Below, piece by piece: positions 9,253 through 17,761 of a stretch of 43,926 nt of DNA (position 1 is its first letter; each line of letters opens with the position of its first letter). The stretch is taken from positions 1 to 43,926 of the forward strand of contig CAYYMH010000034.1 in assembly GCA_964472785.1 (NCBI GenBank), written 5' to 3'. Source of the stretch: CAYYMH01 sp964472785 (GTDB taxonomy: Bacteria > Zhuqueibacterota > Zhuqueibacteria > Thermofontimicrobiales > Thermofontimicrobiaceae). The position numbers and the translations under genes are program-made. The notes beneath the pieces were generated by a model. That model was not told where the DNA came from and did not search any database. It saw only the letters and a list, made by a program, of their open reading frames with translations.

Positions 9253-10011
9253 TTAGGCTGAAAAAATAAGTCCAACAATAATCGAGCTGATTATGCTAAT
9301 AATTAACAATAGATCAACAGAAATTCGCTCTTTACGCATAATTAAAAATGAGATGAAAGCTGAGATGATAAAAACATAAGCGCCCTTGAACTGATAGCCT
9401 GATTTCGTTATCTTAGCGGTCACAGCGACAATCTCTATTCCAAGCGCCAGATTAATTAGGTAATTCATGATTTGGGAGACTTTTTTCGTGCCCCTGATGG
9501 AGAGATTGCGAATAATATCAAAGCCATTTTGATAACTAAGTACCAATCCTCGTATTCGACCATAAATATGGAAAATATTATAGAAAATTAAAAAAACAAT
9601 AACACCCCATAATTCAAAGAAAAATAAAAGGGTAACACCCAGGGTTGCCGCTGCTGGCAATAAAAGCTTCCAGTAAAAGGTGTCGCCGATAGCGCCCAGC
9701 GGACCAATAATTCGTTTTTTAAAGACTTTTATCGGATGTCTGTCGTCCCATTTTTTTGTGATTGCTTGCTGTTCGATATTTGCAATTGCTCCCAACGCAT
9801 AGGTAACCATATAAGGATGCGAGTTAAAGAAAGAGAGGTGCCGTTTCAGAAAATCCACTTGTTTATGTTTGTCGGAAAATAATCGTTTGGCAATTGGTAT
9901 TAAACAGAAGCAGAATCCGAGACCTAACATCCGTTCATAATTCCACGCCGCCTGGACAAGGAAGGTTCGAAAAAACACGGCAACGAGATCTCTTTTCCGT
10001 ATATGCTTCAT
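9253..10011 (-). CDS. PTS mannose/fructose/sorbose family IID component
   Basis: Membrane subunit that with IIC forms the sugar channel of mannose-family PTS permeases. From ATG 10009-10011 it has 252 residues and starts MKHIRKRDLVAVFFRTF, followed by QAAWNYERMLGLGF, which matches the conserved N-terminus of IID proteins. GPLGAIGDTFYWKLLLP (about residues 96-112) is another IID hallmark. Three or four hydrophobic segments follow toward the C-terminus. I reject the longer reading from 10098 because it overlaps the IIC gene and lacks family sequence. GGAAAG directly abuts the ATG, an unusually short spacing. Gene order IIC-IID-HPr-EI resembles mannose-family PTS clusters of deltaproteobacteria, but without IIA and IIB. 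Confidence 0.92.
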   Translation of the reverse strand: MKHIRKRDLVAVFFRTFLVQAAWNYERMLGLGFCFCLIPIAKRLFSDKHKQVDFLKRHLSFFNSHPYMVTYALGAIANIEQQAITKKWDDRHPIKVFKKRIIGPLGAIGDTFYWKLLLPAAATLGVTLLFFFELWGVIVFLIFYNIFHIYGRIRGLVLSYQNGFDIIRNLSIRGTKKVSQIMNYLINLALGIEIVAVTAKITKSGYQFKGAYVFIISAFISFLIMRKERISVDLLLIISIISSIIVGLIFSA

Positions 10012-10037
10012 CTTTCCAAATTTAGTTAAAATGAAAA

Positions 10038-10739
10038 TTATATGAGAAATATTATCCAAATCAAAAATGAGACAATTGCCGATGCAACGAAATACCATTG
10101 GGTATTTTTGTTGACGAAAATTGTGGCAACAGTACCGAATCCGACACCGAACACCGCATATTTTGCCAGACCAAAGGCATAATCAAAATCTGGATGAATC
10201 CAGCCGATGATCGGTTTTAAAATTACCAGCCCAAGAGAAAATCCAATTACCGTTAAAATGAATCCCATGAAAAAAGAATGTAACAACCCGATAATATTTA
10301 ATTGGGATATTTTTGTTAAATTTCCCTTTTCAGCAGCTTGGTCAGCCTGGTGCATCAGCATTAGGTTTTGTTTTCTGACATAATCCACCAGGAAGCCACC
10401 GGCTTTGCTGATAAGTAAACTGTAAACGAGACAAAGAATTATAATGATATTGATCGTATTAAAATTGTGATCAACAAAATAAACCATCATTCCTGCCGCC
10501 ACAACCGCCCCGAGATTGGCTTCAGAGCCATGTTTACCGCCGCTTGGAATATTAATCAGCCACGGCAGCTCAAGTAAAACCCCGATCGAAACACCCGCTT
10601 CGAACTGACCAAAAATAAGCCCGATTACAGGACAGGTCACCAACGGCTGATTGATCATGATTTGCCAGCCGGCTGTGGTGTCAACTGCAACGATGCCTCC
10701 GATCAAGCCAATGATGATAACTGCTGGAAGATATTCCAT
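10038..10739 (-). CDS. PTS mannose/fructose/sorbose family IIC component
   Basis: Polytopic inner-membrane sugar permease subunit, 233 residues. Recognisable from TTAGWQIMINQPLVTCPVIG, FGQFEAGVSIGVLLELPWL and IPSGGKHGSEANLGAVVAAG, all typical of AgaC/ManY-type IIC. About six hydrophobic segments are visible. It ends 26 bases before the IID gene and starts 53 bases after the polyprenyl synthase gene. A GGGAA lies rather far (about 13 bases) before the ATG, so translation initiation may be weak. The sugar cannot be assigned; the nearby PGI/PMI and alpha-mannosidase make mannose a reasonable guess. Confidence 0.92.
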   Translation of the reverse strand: MEYLPAVIIIGLIGGIVAVDTTAGWQIMINQPLVTCPVIGLIFGQFEAGVSIGVLLELPWLINIPSGGKHGSEANLGAVVAAGMMVYFVDHNFNTINIIIILCLVYSLLISKAGGFLVDYVRKQNLMLMHQADQAAEKGNLTKISQLNIIGLLHSFFMGFILTVIGFSLGLVILKPIIGWIHPDFDYAFGLAKYAVFGVGFGTVATIFVNKNTQWYFVASAIVSFLIWIIFLI

Positions 10740-10792
10740 TGAATGTAAAATTTCCCAAATTGGTTTACATGTTGACTGCTGTATATTTTATA

Positions 10793-11764
10793 TTATGATT
10801 TACGGTTCAGAATCATTTTCAATAAATTTTCCAAATCTTGCTGAGATTCGGAAGACGGGAGTTGATTCAAATACTGCTGAGCTCGCCGGATTCGCTGCGA
10901 TACTTCATTCTTCGTGAATTCGGAGGTGCCGGAATCATCAAATAATTTTTTTACATACAAAATATCATCGTTACTGATACGATTTTTTTGATAAATCCTT
11001 AATATTTCATCCCGAGTTGTGGCATCGGCAAAGTTCATCGCATGGACGAAAAGAAACGTTTTTTTCTTTTGTTTAATGTCACTGCCAAAAGTCTTTCCAC
11101 TGGTCAATTCAATGTCTAAAAGATCATCTTGTATTTGAAAAGCAGAGCCCAATTCTTTGGAATATTTTTTTAACGCCTCTCGCTCTTTATCATTTCCCCC
11201 GCCGATTATCGATCCGATATCCGCCGCCATCATCAACAGAAGTGATGTTTTTTTTTCGACCATCGAAATATATTGTTCGAGTTCAATATTATGCCGGGTC
11301 TCGAATTCTTTGTCCATTGCCTGACCTTCACACAACTCGATTATCCCGGAAGTAAATATATCACAAATTTCCCTGATTCTATCCGATGGAGTTTTGAGTA
11401 AATAACGGTATGATAACGCTACCAAACCATCACCCGCCAGAATAGCCGTGGCGACATCCCATTTTTTATGAACTGTTTCTCTGCCTCTTCGTTTATCATC
11501 ATTATCCATGATATCGTCGTGTACGAGCGTAAAGTTATGTAACAGTTCAACAGCGAGCGCCGGATAGATACATTTTTGTTCATTACCGCCCATTGCTTTG
11601 CATGAAAGCATTAAAAGAATCGGGCGTAGCAGTTTTCCATTGCCATCCAAAACATATCGGACAGGCGCGTAAAAAATTTCGGGTGTTTCCTTGTGTGCAA
11701 CTTTTACTAATTCCGCTGATATGAGTTCGCGGTATGTTTTTATTCTCGACTCAAAGCTTGACAA
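10793..11764 (-). CDS. Polyprenyl (geranylgeranyl-type) diphosphate synthase
   Basis: Trans-isoprenyl chain-elongating enzyme that condenses isopentenyl diphosphate onto an allylic diphosphate. 323 residues, normal length. Both aspartate-rich motifs are intact: HDDIMD (D83, D84, D87) followed by KRRGRETVH, and QIQDDLLDIE (D213, D214, D217). Lysine and arginine of the GKLLRP motif near 44-48 bind diphosphate. The start is a TTG with GAGG seven bases upstream; no alternative ATG lies near the family start. Product length (C15, C20 or longer, for quinones or undecaprenyl precursors) is not decidable by eye. It is the first gene of the leftward run, and its association with PTS genes is probably organisational. 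Confidence 0.93.
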   Translation of the reverse strand: MSSFESRIKTYRELISAELVKVAHKETPEIFYAPVRYVLDGNGKLLRPILLMLSCKAMGGNEQKCIYPALAVELLHNFTLVHDDIMDNDDKRRGRETVHKKWDVATAILAGDGLVALSYRYLLKTPSDRIREICDIFTSGIIELCEGQAMDKEFETRHNIELEQYISMVEKKTSLLLMMAADIGSIIGGGNDKEREALKKYSKELGSAFQIQDDLLDIELTSGKTFGSDIKQKKKTFLFVHAMNFADATTRDEILRIYQKNRISNDDILYVKKLFDDSGTSEFTKNEVSQRIRRAQQYLNQLPSSESQQDLENLLKMILNRKS

Positions 11765-11802
11765 TTTAAACCTCGAGTTTATGATTTAGATAAAAAACGC
11801 GA

Positions 11803-11849
11803 AACAAGGCGCTGACCTTTGTTACAAAGGCATCCTGAATGATGCCTTG
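11803..11849 (-). promoter_or_regulatory. Leader with two hairpins before the polyprenyl synthase-PTS operon
   Basis: On the minus strand the leader holds AAGGCATC-ATTCAG-GATGCCTT (8 perfect pairs, 11827-11848), then AACAAAGG-TCAGCG-CCTTGTT (7 pairs with one bulge, 11803-11823), then TCGCG and six T residues (11792-11797). A third pairing, CCTTTGT with ACAAAGG, would break both hairpins. This resembles an attenuator layout, but the five-base gap before the T run is longer than in a typical intrinsic terminator, so the role is inferred. Confidence 0.35.
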
Positions 11850-11869
11850 CGAATAATAAGTTGAAAATA

Positions 11870-11898
11870 AAGATACAAAACTTTAGTTTCAGAATCAA
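11870..11898 (-). promoter_or_regulatory. Candidate sigma-70-like promoter for the leftward operon
   Basis: Minus strand: TTGATT (11893-11898), 17-base spacer, TATCTT (11870-11875). It would start transcription about 100 bases before the TTG of the polyprenyl synthase gene, just ahead of the hairpin leader. Confidence 0.45.
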
Positions 11899-12081
11899 GT
11901 AAAAGTTTATATTGAAGGCAACATGTGTTATTCACTTATTAATAATGTGAAAGACCGGTTAGATGGTTCGTTTATGTGGGAGCACATGTACATCCATTAC
12001 ATTAATAATCCCATAAATTATCATTCTGATTTGGGTAAATAGGCGGATTAGCGTGTTTGCGAAACTCCTTCAGTGTTTTAC
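11899..12081. other. Divergent intergenic region with a degenerate repeat-like segment
   Basis: Between the two outward-facing candidate promoters no coding frame is supported. The stretch at 11978-11995 reads GGGAGCACATGTACATCC and is close to the palindrome GGGATGCACATGTGCATCCC at 40040-40059; the preceding AGACCGG also recalls AGACCGT there. It may be a decayed copy of the same repeat family. Confidence 0.4.
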
Positions 12082-12110
12082 TTGATTTTTAAAAAATAAA
12101 ATGGTATATT
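12082..12110 (+). promoter_or_regulatory. Candidate sigma-70-like promoter for ecfT-truA
   Basis: TTGATT (12082-12087), 17-base spacer, TATATT (12105-12110). A start near 12117 would leave only about 16 bases before the ecfT ATG and no Shine-Dalgarno, suggesting a nearly leaderless message. Confidence 0.5.
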
Positions 12111-12132
12111 ATCTTAAAATTTTTTGAAAAAT

Positions 12133-12948
12133 ATGGCATTCTTAACAGACATAACAATCGGACAATATTTCCGGACAAATTCGATAATTCATCGGTTAGA
12201 TCCGCGAACTAAACTCATTTCAATTTTCGCTCTCATGGTAATGCTGATTGCTTCCCACCAAATTATTGCCTTGCTGGTGAATTTTGTCCTTATCATTTCG
12301 ATTATTTATTTTTCCGAGGTCCCATTTTTGTTAGTACTCCGTAATTTAAGACCTTTTGTTTGGCTGTTTTTGATTACCCTTTTTTTTCATACGTTTCTTT
12401 CAAATATGGGCGAACCGTTGTTCAAATTTCCAGTTTTTGATTGGGTCGTGACAAAAGAAGGGCTTTACGCCGGATTCATCTATTCAACCCGGCTGGCAGA
12501 ATTCGTTTTGATTGCCGCTGTTTTAACGCTGACCACCTCACCGATTGAAATTACTGACGCATTGGAACGTTTTTTTTCGCCTTTTAAACGGTTTGGACTG
12601 CCGATTCATGAGCTTATTCTGATGATGACACTGGCACTCAGATTTATTCCGACACTGATTTCAGAAGCTGACAAATTAAAAAATGCACAAATTTCGCGCG
12701 GGGCAACCTTTGAGGGTAATTTAATAAAGCGGATTAAAAGTGTTATACCATTAATACTCCCGCTTTTCATTTCGGTTTTTCGTCGGGCAGATGAATTGGC
12801 GTTAGCAATGGATTCCCGGTGCTATGTCGGTGGCAAAGGACGGACAACTTTTAAGGAACTCCGGTTTTCAATGAATGATTATATTGCGCTGGTTGGTATA
12901 TCATTCTATCTGATTTGTTATTTTACGATCATTCTTTTAGTGGGATAG
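12133..12948 (+). CDS. ecfT: Energy-coupling factor transporter transmembrane protein EcfT
   Basis: Membrane scaffold of ECF vitamin/metal transporters that links the substrate-binding S subunit to the EcfA ATPases. About 271 residues from ATG 12133, beginning MAFLTDITIGQYF, the common opening of this subfamily; a TTG three codons earlier is less likely. HRLDPRTKL follows, then about five hydrophobic segments. The two coupling-helix motifs are visible as ISRGATFEG (about 186-194) and MDSRCYVGGKGRT (about 223-235). No EcfA or S-component gene is in the window. It ends six bases before truA, an order often seen for these genes. Confidence 0.9.
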   Translation: MAFLTDITIGQYFRTNSIIHRLDPRTKLISIFALMVMLIASHQIIALLVNFVLIISIIYFSEVPFLLVLRNLRPFVWLFLITLFFHTFLSNMGEPLFKFPVFDWVVTKEGLYAGFIYSTRLAEFVLIAAVLTLTTSPIEITDALERFFSPFKRFGLPIHELILMMTLALRFIPTLISEADKLKNAQISRGATFEGNLIKRIKSVIPLILPLFISVFRRADELALAMDSRCYVGGKGRTTFKELRFSMNDYIALVGISFYLICYFTIILLVG

Positions 12949-12954
12949 CAACCG

Positions 12955-13683
12955 ATGAACAAGGTCAAAATTCTGCTCGAATATGACGGAACAGACTTTT
13001 GTGGTTGGCAAATACAGCCCGGCGTTCGAACGGTTCAGGAGGAGATTCAATTTTCACTAAAGAAAATTTTTAATCAGGAAATTCAGGTTACTGGCGCAGG
13101 CAGAACCGACAGTGGCGTTCATGCCAGAGGACAGGTGGCGACTTTTGTTGTTGACACTCAAATGTCAGCCCAACGTCTTGTGGCGGCGCTGAACGGAACG
13201 CTTCCCAAAGATGTCCGAATAATTAAAGCCGAACAGGTAGATGAGAAGTTTAATCCTCGCTACGACGCAAAAAAGAGACGTTATTGCTACTATATTACCC
13301 GGCGGGAACGTGCGATTCAGCGACATTATTTTTGGTGCTTTAAAGGGAAACTCGATGTTCAAAAAATGCAGACTGCGTCAAATTATTTAAAAGGCACACA
13401 TGATTTCAAATCATTTTGTCAGGCGGGTGCTGATTTGAAGCATCATTATTGTACAATTGAAGAAATTGACTGGATTGAGAATGGGGATATTTTGATTTTA
13501 AATATTGTTGCCAATCGGTTTATTCACAGCATGGTGAGGATAATTGTCGGAACGATGATTGATGTCGGACGAGGATATACGGCAGCGGAAGCTATCCCGG
13601 AAATTCTTAACTTGCGTGATCGTCGAAAAGCAGGTCAAACAGCACCGGCAAAAGGGCTTTGTCTTGAACAAATTTACTATTAG
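12955..13683 (+). CDS. truA: tRNA pseudouridine synthase A
   Basis: Converts uridines 38-40 in the tRNA anticodon stem to pseudouridine. 242 residues, normal length. The catalytic aspartate is D52 in GAGRTDSGVHA, and YDGTDFCGWQ near residue 10 plus FIHSMVRIIVGTMIDVG near the C-terminus are conserved family blocks. It follows ecfT by six bases and is likely translated from the same message. Confidence 0.97.
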   Translation: MNKVKILLEYDGTDFCGWQIQPGVRTVQEEIQFSLKKIFNQEIQVTGAGRTDSGVHARGQVATFVVDTQMSAQRLVAALNGTLPKDVRIIKAEQVDEKFNPRYDAKKRRYCYYITRRERAIQRHYFWCFKGKLDVQKMQTASNYLKGTHDFKSFCQAGADLKHHYCTIEEIDWIENGDILILNIVANRFIHSMVRIIVGTMIDVGRGYTAAEAIPEILNLRDRRKAGQTAPAKGLCLEQIYY

Positions 13684-13723
13684 TTAGAGAAAAATTAAAC
13701 AAAATTAAACTTGCGGAGGAAGT

Positions 13724-14371
13724 ATGAAATTTTTTATTGACACGGCCGACATTGAAGAAATTAGAGAGGCAAATCGTTTGGGGGTTTTGGACGGCGTCAC
13801 GACAAATCCGTCACTGGTGTCCAAGGTGCCGGGTAAATTTGAGGACATCATTAAAGCTATTTGCGAGGAAGTTGATGGCCCGGTGAGCGCCGAAGTCGTG
13901 AGTTTAGATGCAGATGGCATGATCAAAGAGGGCAGAGAGCTGGCAAAAATTCACAAAAACGTGGTGATTAAAATTCCTATTGTTAAAGAAGGACTCAAAG
14001 CTGTGAAGCAACTGGAATCCGAAGGAATCCGCGTTAATGTGACGTTAGTATTCAGTCCGACTCAGGCATTGTTGGCTGCAAAAGCGGGCGCCAGTTTTGT
14101 GAGTCCCTTTATCGGACGTTTGGACGATATCAGTTCTACCGGAATGCAATTGGTCAATGAAATTGTGACAATTTTTAATAATTACGAGATTAAAACCGAA
14201 GTTATTGTGGCAAGCATCCGCAATCCGATGCATGTTGTGGAAGCTGCGCTTATGGGTGCTCATATTGCCACGATTCCTTTTAAAGTGATTGATCAACTCA
14301 CCAAACATCCGTTAACAGACAATGGCATTGAAAGTTTTTTGGCTGATTGGGAAAAGGTGAAAAATCGCTGA
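13724..14371 (+). CDS. tal: Transaldolase (short, fructose-6-phosphate aldolase-like type)
   Basis: Transfers a three-carbon dihydroxyacetone unit in the pentose phosphate pathway. 215 residues, the compact class typical of Thermotoga, Bacillus and FSA-like enzymes. FIDTADIEEI at the start, GVTTNPSLV (24-32), Schiff-base lysine K83 in VIKIP, NVTLVFSPTQALLAAKAGA and SPFIGRLDD are all present. The ATG has GGAGGAAGT just upstream. It is 40 bases after truA. Whether it acts as transaldolase or fructose-6-phosphate aldolase cannot be settled by eye. Confidence 0.95.
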   Translation: MKFFIDTADIEEIREANRLGVLDGVTTNPSLVSKVPGKFEDIIKAICEEVDGPVSAEVVSLDADGMIKEGRELAKIHKNVVIKIPIVKEGLKAVKQLESEGIRVNVTLVFSPTQALLAAKAGASFVSPFIGRLDDISSTGMQLVNEIVTIFNNYEIKTEVIVASIRNPMHVVEAALMGAHIATIPFKVIDQLTKHPLTDNGIESFLADWEKVKNR

Positions 14372-14490
14372 TTTATTCACGCTTGGGCTGTATGATGTGC
14401 TTGAAATTGCATTTTTGGTGAATGGGAACATTATCACGTTAAGTTTTGTATAAACCTTTAATTATAAAAATATCTCAGGTACATTCTACG

Positions 14491-15699
14491 ATGAAAAAAG
14501 CGTTTTCATATTTTTTGGTATTTCTGTTAGGCGGACTAATTGGTATCTTCGTTTGGAATTATCAATCTAAAAGACCTGAAGCACCGATTTATTATGAAAG
14601 CTCGGTACAGAATGTGGTGACAAATTCAGACAGCCCTGATTCGCTCCCCATTAGATTTGTTAATCGCCAGGAAATTCATGATTCAAGAAAAACGGTTATT
14701 ACCAGAGCAGTGGAGAAGGTGAGTCCCGCGGTTGTCGGAATTAATGTGATTCAAATAAAATCTTATCGAAGACCCAGTATGCTCTTTGATGATGATCCGT
14801 TCTTTCGCTATTTTTTCCCGCAGCGCCAGCAGTTGGTCAAAGGATTGGGTTCAGGATTCGTCATTTCTCCAGACGGCTATATTTTGACAAACGAGCATGT
14901 CGTGCATAAAGCAGCCAAAATTATTGTCACCTTGCCGGATGGTGAGAAATACGATGCGCAACCGGTCGCCTCTGATTATATTTCTGACATCGCCTTGCTC
15001 AAAATTGAACGAAAGGAAAGTTTCCCCTATGTAACGTTAGGTAATTCCGCTGATTTGATTATCGGTGAGTGGGCAATCGCTTTCGGAAATCCGTTTGGTC
15101 TGTTCGATATGGGTCAGCCCTCTGTTTCTCAGGGAATCATCAGCGCAACGGATCGGGATTTTGGCAAGCAAAGTGATGAACGAATTTACAAGGACATGAT
15201 CCAAACAGACGCTGCAATTAATAGCGGAAATAGCGGCGGACCGCTCGTGAATAGTTTGGGCGAAGTGATTGGGATGAACACGTTTATTTTTTCCGGTAGC
15301 CAACAGGCGGGTACTTCGATTGGACTTGGATTTGCTATACCGATCAACCGTGTAAAAAATATTATCAAAGAATTGAGAAAATACGGGTCGGTTGATCGGA
15401 CATTCACCACAGGTTTATCGGTTGTGAATTTGACGCGAAGCTTTGCCGCTTATCTTGGTATTCAACAAATTGATGGTGTGATTGTTGCAGGTGTGGAACC
15501 AAACAGTCCGGCTTCTCGCGCCGGGTTGCAAGTCGGTGACATCATTGTGAAAATAAATGATAATCCGATCACATCCACGGAATCCATCGAGAAAGTATTT
15601 GACGATTTAGACGCTAAAGCAGGGGATGTTCTTCAACTGGTCATATTCAGAGAAAATGAATTTTTTAAAACACAATTAAAACTGGAAAAGGTAAATTGA
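14491..15699 (+). CDS. Membrane-anchored HtrA/DegS-like serine protease with one PDZ domain
   Basis: Periplasmic quality-control or stress-signalling protease. From ATG 14491 it has 402 residues: an N-terminal hydrophobic anchor (about 4-22), a trypsin-like domain with the full triad (H136 in TNEHVV, D166 in ISDIALLKI, S248 in NSGNSGGPLV), and a single C-terminal PDZ domain (about 310-400) with VEPNSPASRAGLQVGDIIVKIN. One PDZ and an uncleaved anchor resemble DegS more than DegP. The longer reading from a TTG at 14446 is less likely because the anchor begins at MKKAFSYF. The stop codon is ten bases before purB, and purB's Shine-Dalgarno overlaps it. Confidence 0.93.
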   Translation: MKKAFSYFLVFLLGGLIGIFVWNYQSKRPEAPIYYESSVQNVVTNSDSPDSLPIRFVNRQEIHDSRKTVITRAVEKVSPAVVGINVIQIKSYRRPSMLFDDDPFFRYFFPQRQQLVKGLGSGFVISPDGYILTNEHVVHKAAKIIVTLPDGEKYDAQPVASDYISDIALLKIERKESFPYVTLGNSADLIIGEWAIAFGNPFGLFDMGQPSVSQGIISATDRDFGKQSDERIYKDMIQTDAAINSGNSGGPLVNSLGEVIGMNTFIFSGSQQAGTSIGLGFAIPINRVKNIIKELRKYGSVDRTFTTGLSVVNLTRSFAAYLGIQQIDGVIVAGVEPNSPASRAGLQVGDIIVKINDNPITSTESIEKVFDDLDAKAGDVLQLVIFRENEFFKTQLKLEKVN

Positions 15700-15709
15700 G
15701 GAGCGATAC

Positions 15710-17005
15710 TTGATTCCGCGTTATACGCGTTCGCCCATGGGAGCTATTTGGACGGATGAGAATAAATTTAAAAAATGGCTGGATGTCGAAATATGCGTGT
15801 GCGAAGTGCAGGCGGAATTGGGACTGATTCCGGAACGTGCGGTGCAACAGATAAAAGAAAAAGCAAATTTTGACATCGCACGAATATTGGCAATAGAGAA
15901 GGAAGTCAAGCACGATGTCATTGCCTTTTTGACAAATGTCGGAGAATATGTTGGTGAAACGTCACGTTACATTCATCTGGGGATGACGTCTTCGGATTTG
16001 CTGGATACTGCTAATGCGCTGCTGATGCGTGAATCCGGAGAAATTTTACTGGATAATCTGGAAAGTTTAAAAGAAGCGTTAAAGATAAATGCTCTCAAAT
16101 ACAAAGATACTGTTTGCATCGGCAGATCGCATGGTATTCACGCGGAACCGACAACTTTCGGATTAAAAATGGCGCTCTGGTATGCGGAAACTGACCGCAA
16201 TATCCAGCGTCTTCAACGGGCAATCGAAACCATTTCGGTGGGAAAGATTTCAGGTGCGGTTGGCACGTTTGCTCATTTGGATCCGATTATCGAGGAAAAA
16301 GTCTGTGAAAAATTGAAGCTGAAACCGTCTCCGATTTCGACTCAAGTCATCCAGCGGGATCGTTATGCGGAATTTTTAACGACCATTGCTTTGATCGGCA
16401 GCTCACTGGAAAAATTTGCCACTGAAGTGAGAAATTTGCAGCGCACAGAATTATTGGAAGCCGAGGAGTATTTTTCAAAAGGTCAGAAGGGTTCCTCTGC
16501 CATGCCCCATAAACGCAATCCGGTGACCTGTGAGCAGATTTCAGGACAGGCTCGTGTGCTGAGGGCAAACGCTATGGCAAGTCTTGAAAATATCAGCCTC
16601 TGGCATGAGCGCGATATCTCTCACTCTTCGGTGGAACGGATTATTTTACCGGACAGTACAATTTTGCTTGATTACATGTTAAATAAATTTACCGCTATTG
16701 TGCGACAGTTGTTGGTTTATCCGGATAATATGCTGAAAAATTTGAATAAAACCAATGGATTGATTTTTTCCCAATCAATATTGTTAGCATTGACAAAAAA
16801 AGGGATTCTCAGGGAGAAAGCTTATTCACTGGTTCAGGATGTTGCTATGGAGTGCTGGACAACCGGACAAAATTTTAAGGAATTAATTTTAAAAAATTCT
16901 GACATATCCGAACAACTGACAAGAAAGGAGATTGATGAGCTATTTGATTTGAAAAAACATTTAAGAAATGTAGATAAAATTTTTCGGAAAGTTGGGATAA
17001 AATAA
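15710..17005 (+). CDS. purB: Adenylosuccinate lyase
   Basis: Acts twice in purine synthesis, releasing fumarate from SAICAR and from adenylosuccinate. 431 residues, normal for the Bacillus/Thermotoga type. The fumarase-superfamily signature is KGSSAMPHKRNP near residue 263, TSSDLLDTANALLM is near 91, and GRSHGIHAEPT near 140 holds a catalytic histidine. The start is a TTG (15710-15712) with GAGGAG upstream, giving IPRYTRSPMG, the conserved family opening. It is followed by purC 33 bases later. Confidence 0.97.
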   Translation: MIPRYTRSPMGAIWTDENKFKKWLDVEICVCEVQAELGLIPERAVQQIKEKANFDIARILAIEKEVKHDVIAFLTNVGEYVGETSRYIHLGMTSSDLLDTANALLMRESGEILLDNLESLKEALKINALKYKDTVCIGRSHGIHAEPTTFGLKMALWYAETDRNIQRLQRAIETISVGKISGAVGTFAHLDPIIEEKVCEKLKLKPSPISTQVIQRDRYAEFLTTIALIGSSLEKFATEVRNLQRTELLEAEEYFSKGQKGSSAMPHKRNPVTCEQISGQARVLRANAMASLENISLWHERDISHSSVERIILPDSTILLDYMLNKFTAIVRQLLVYPDNMLKNLNKTNGLIFSQSILLALTKKGILREKAYSLVQDVAMECWTTGQNFKELILKNSDISEQLTRKEIDELFDLKKHLRNVDKIFRKVGIK

Positions 17006-17026
17006 ATTAACCGATAAATTCAAACT

Positions 17027-17030
17027 GGAG
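17027..17030 (+). promoter_or_regulatory. Shine-Dalgarno GGAG fixing the purC start at a TTG
   Basis: GGAG is eight bases ahead of TTG 17039-17041. The upstream GTG at 17030-17032 overlaps the GGAG itself, so it is a poor start. Confidence 0.6.
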
Positions 17031-17038
17031 TGTTTAAA

Positions 17039-17743
17039 TTGAAGAAGAAAAAAAAGCTTAATGATGGTATAGGTAAAAGTGTTTATGCTACAACCGAGTC
17101 GGAAAAATTGATTCAGGAATTCATGGATGATGCTATCCCGATGGATGGTTCACAGAAAACCAGGATTAAGGGGAAAGGGATCATAAATAACCGAATGTCT
17201 GCTCATTTATTTGAATATCTTGAAGGATTTAATGTGCCGACACATTTCATAAAGACAATCGGGGATCGTGAAATGCTGGTGAGAGAACTGAAGATGATAC
17301 CTGTGGAAATATTTGTCCGGAATATCGCTTCAGATATGTTTTTTCAGAAATATGGAATTGAAAAAGGTACGGAATTAAAATGTCCGGTAACAGAGTATTA
17401 TTTTAAAAATGAAGAACATAAAGAATTAATGATCAATCAATCTCATTTTATTGCACTCGGTTTGGCAACAAATGACGAATTGAAAATGATCGAACGGTTG
17501 GCATCGAAAATAAATGCGGTGTTAAAATCGTTTTTTATGCGCCGGCAAATTAAGTTAGTTGATTTTAAATTGGAATTCGGACGATACAAAGAAAAAATTG
17601 TACTCGGTGATGAAATTACGGCGGATACCTGTCGGTTTTGGGATTCCTCGTCCGGAGACCCGTTGGATAACGACGTATTCGCGCTGAGTAAATCGAACAT
17701 TGAAAACGCATTTCAGGAAATAGAAAGTAGAATTTTAACATAA
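17039..17743 (+). CDS. purC: SAICAR synthetase (phosphoribosylaminoimidazole-succinocarboxamide synthase)
   Basis: Joins CAIR and aspartate with ATP in purine synthesis, just before the PurB step. About 234 residues, normal length. GKGIINNRMSAHLFEYL, VPTHFIKTIGDREMLVRELKMIPVEIFVRN, LVDFKLEFG and DEITADTCRFWD are clear PurC blocks. The N-terminal nucleotide-binding part is unusual: the common LYEGKAK is LNDGIGKSVY, and the DDATAFN-type element reads DDAIPMDG. These changes could alter ATP binding or mark a divergent subfamily. It begins with a lysine-rich run. It lies between purB and psd. Confidence 0.9.
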   Translation: MKKKKKLNDGIGKSVYATTESEKLIQEFMDDAIPMDGSQKTRIKGKGIINNRMSAHLFEYLEGFNVPTHFIKTIGDREMLVRELKMIPVEIFVRNIASDMFFQKYGIEKGTELKCPVTEYYFKNEEHKELMINQSHFIALGLATNDELKMIERLASKINAVLKSFFMRRQIKLVDFKLEFGRYKEKIVLGDEITADTCRFWDSSSGDPLDNDVFALSKSNIENAFQEIESRILT

Positions 17744-17761
17744 TCAGCAAAAAGGGGCAAA

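Noticed and set aside
11765..12123. tRNA or other structured RNA gene in the divergent gap
   Set aside because: No cloverleaf, T-loop or acceptor-stem pattern could be found; only the short hairpins reported as a leader.
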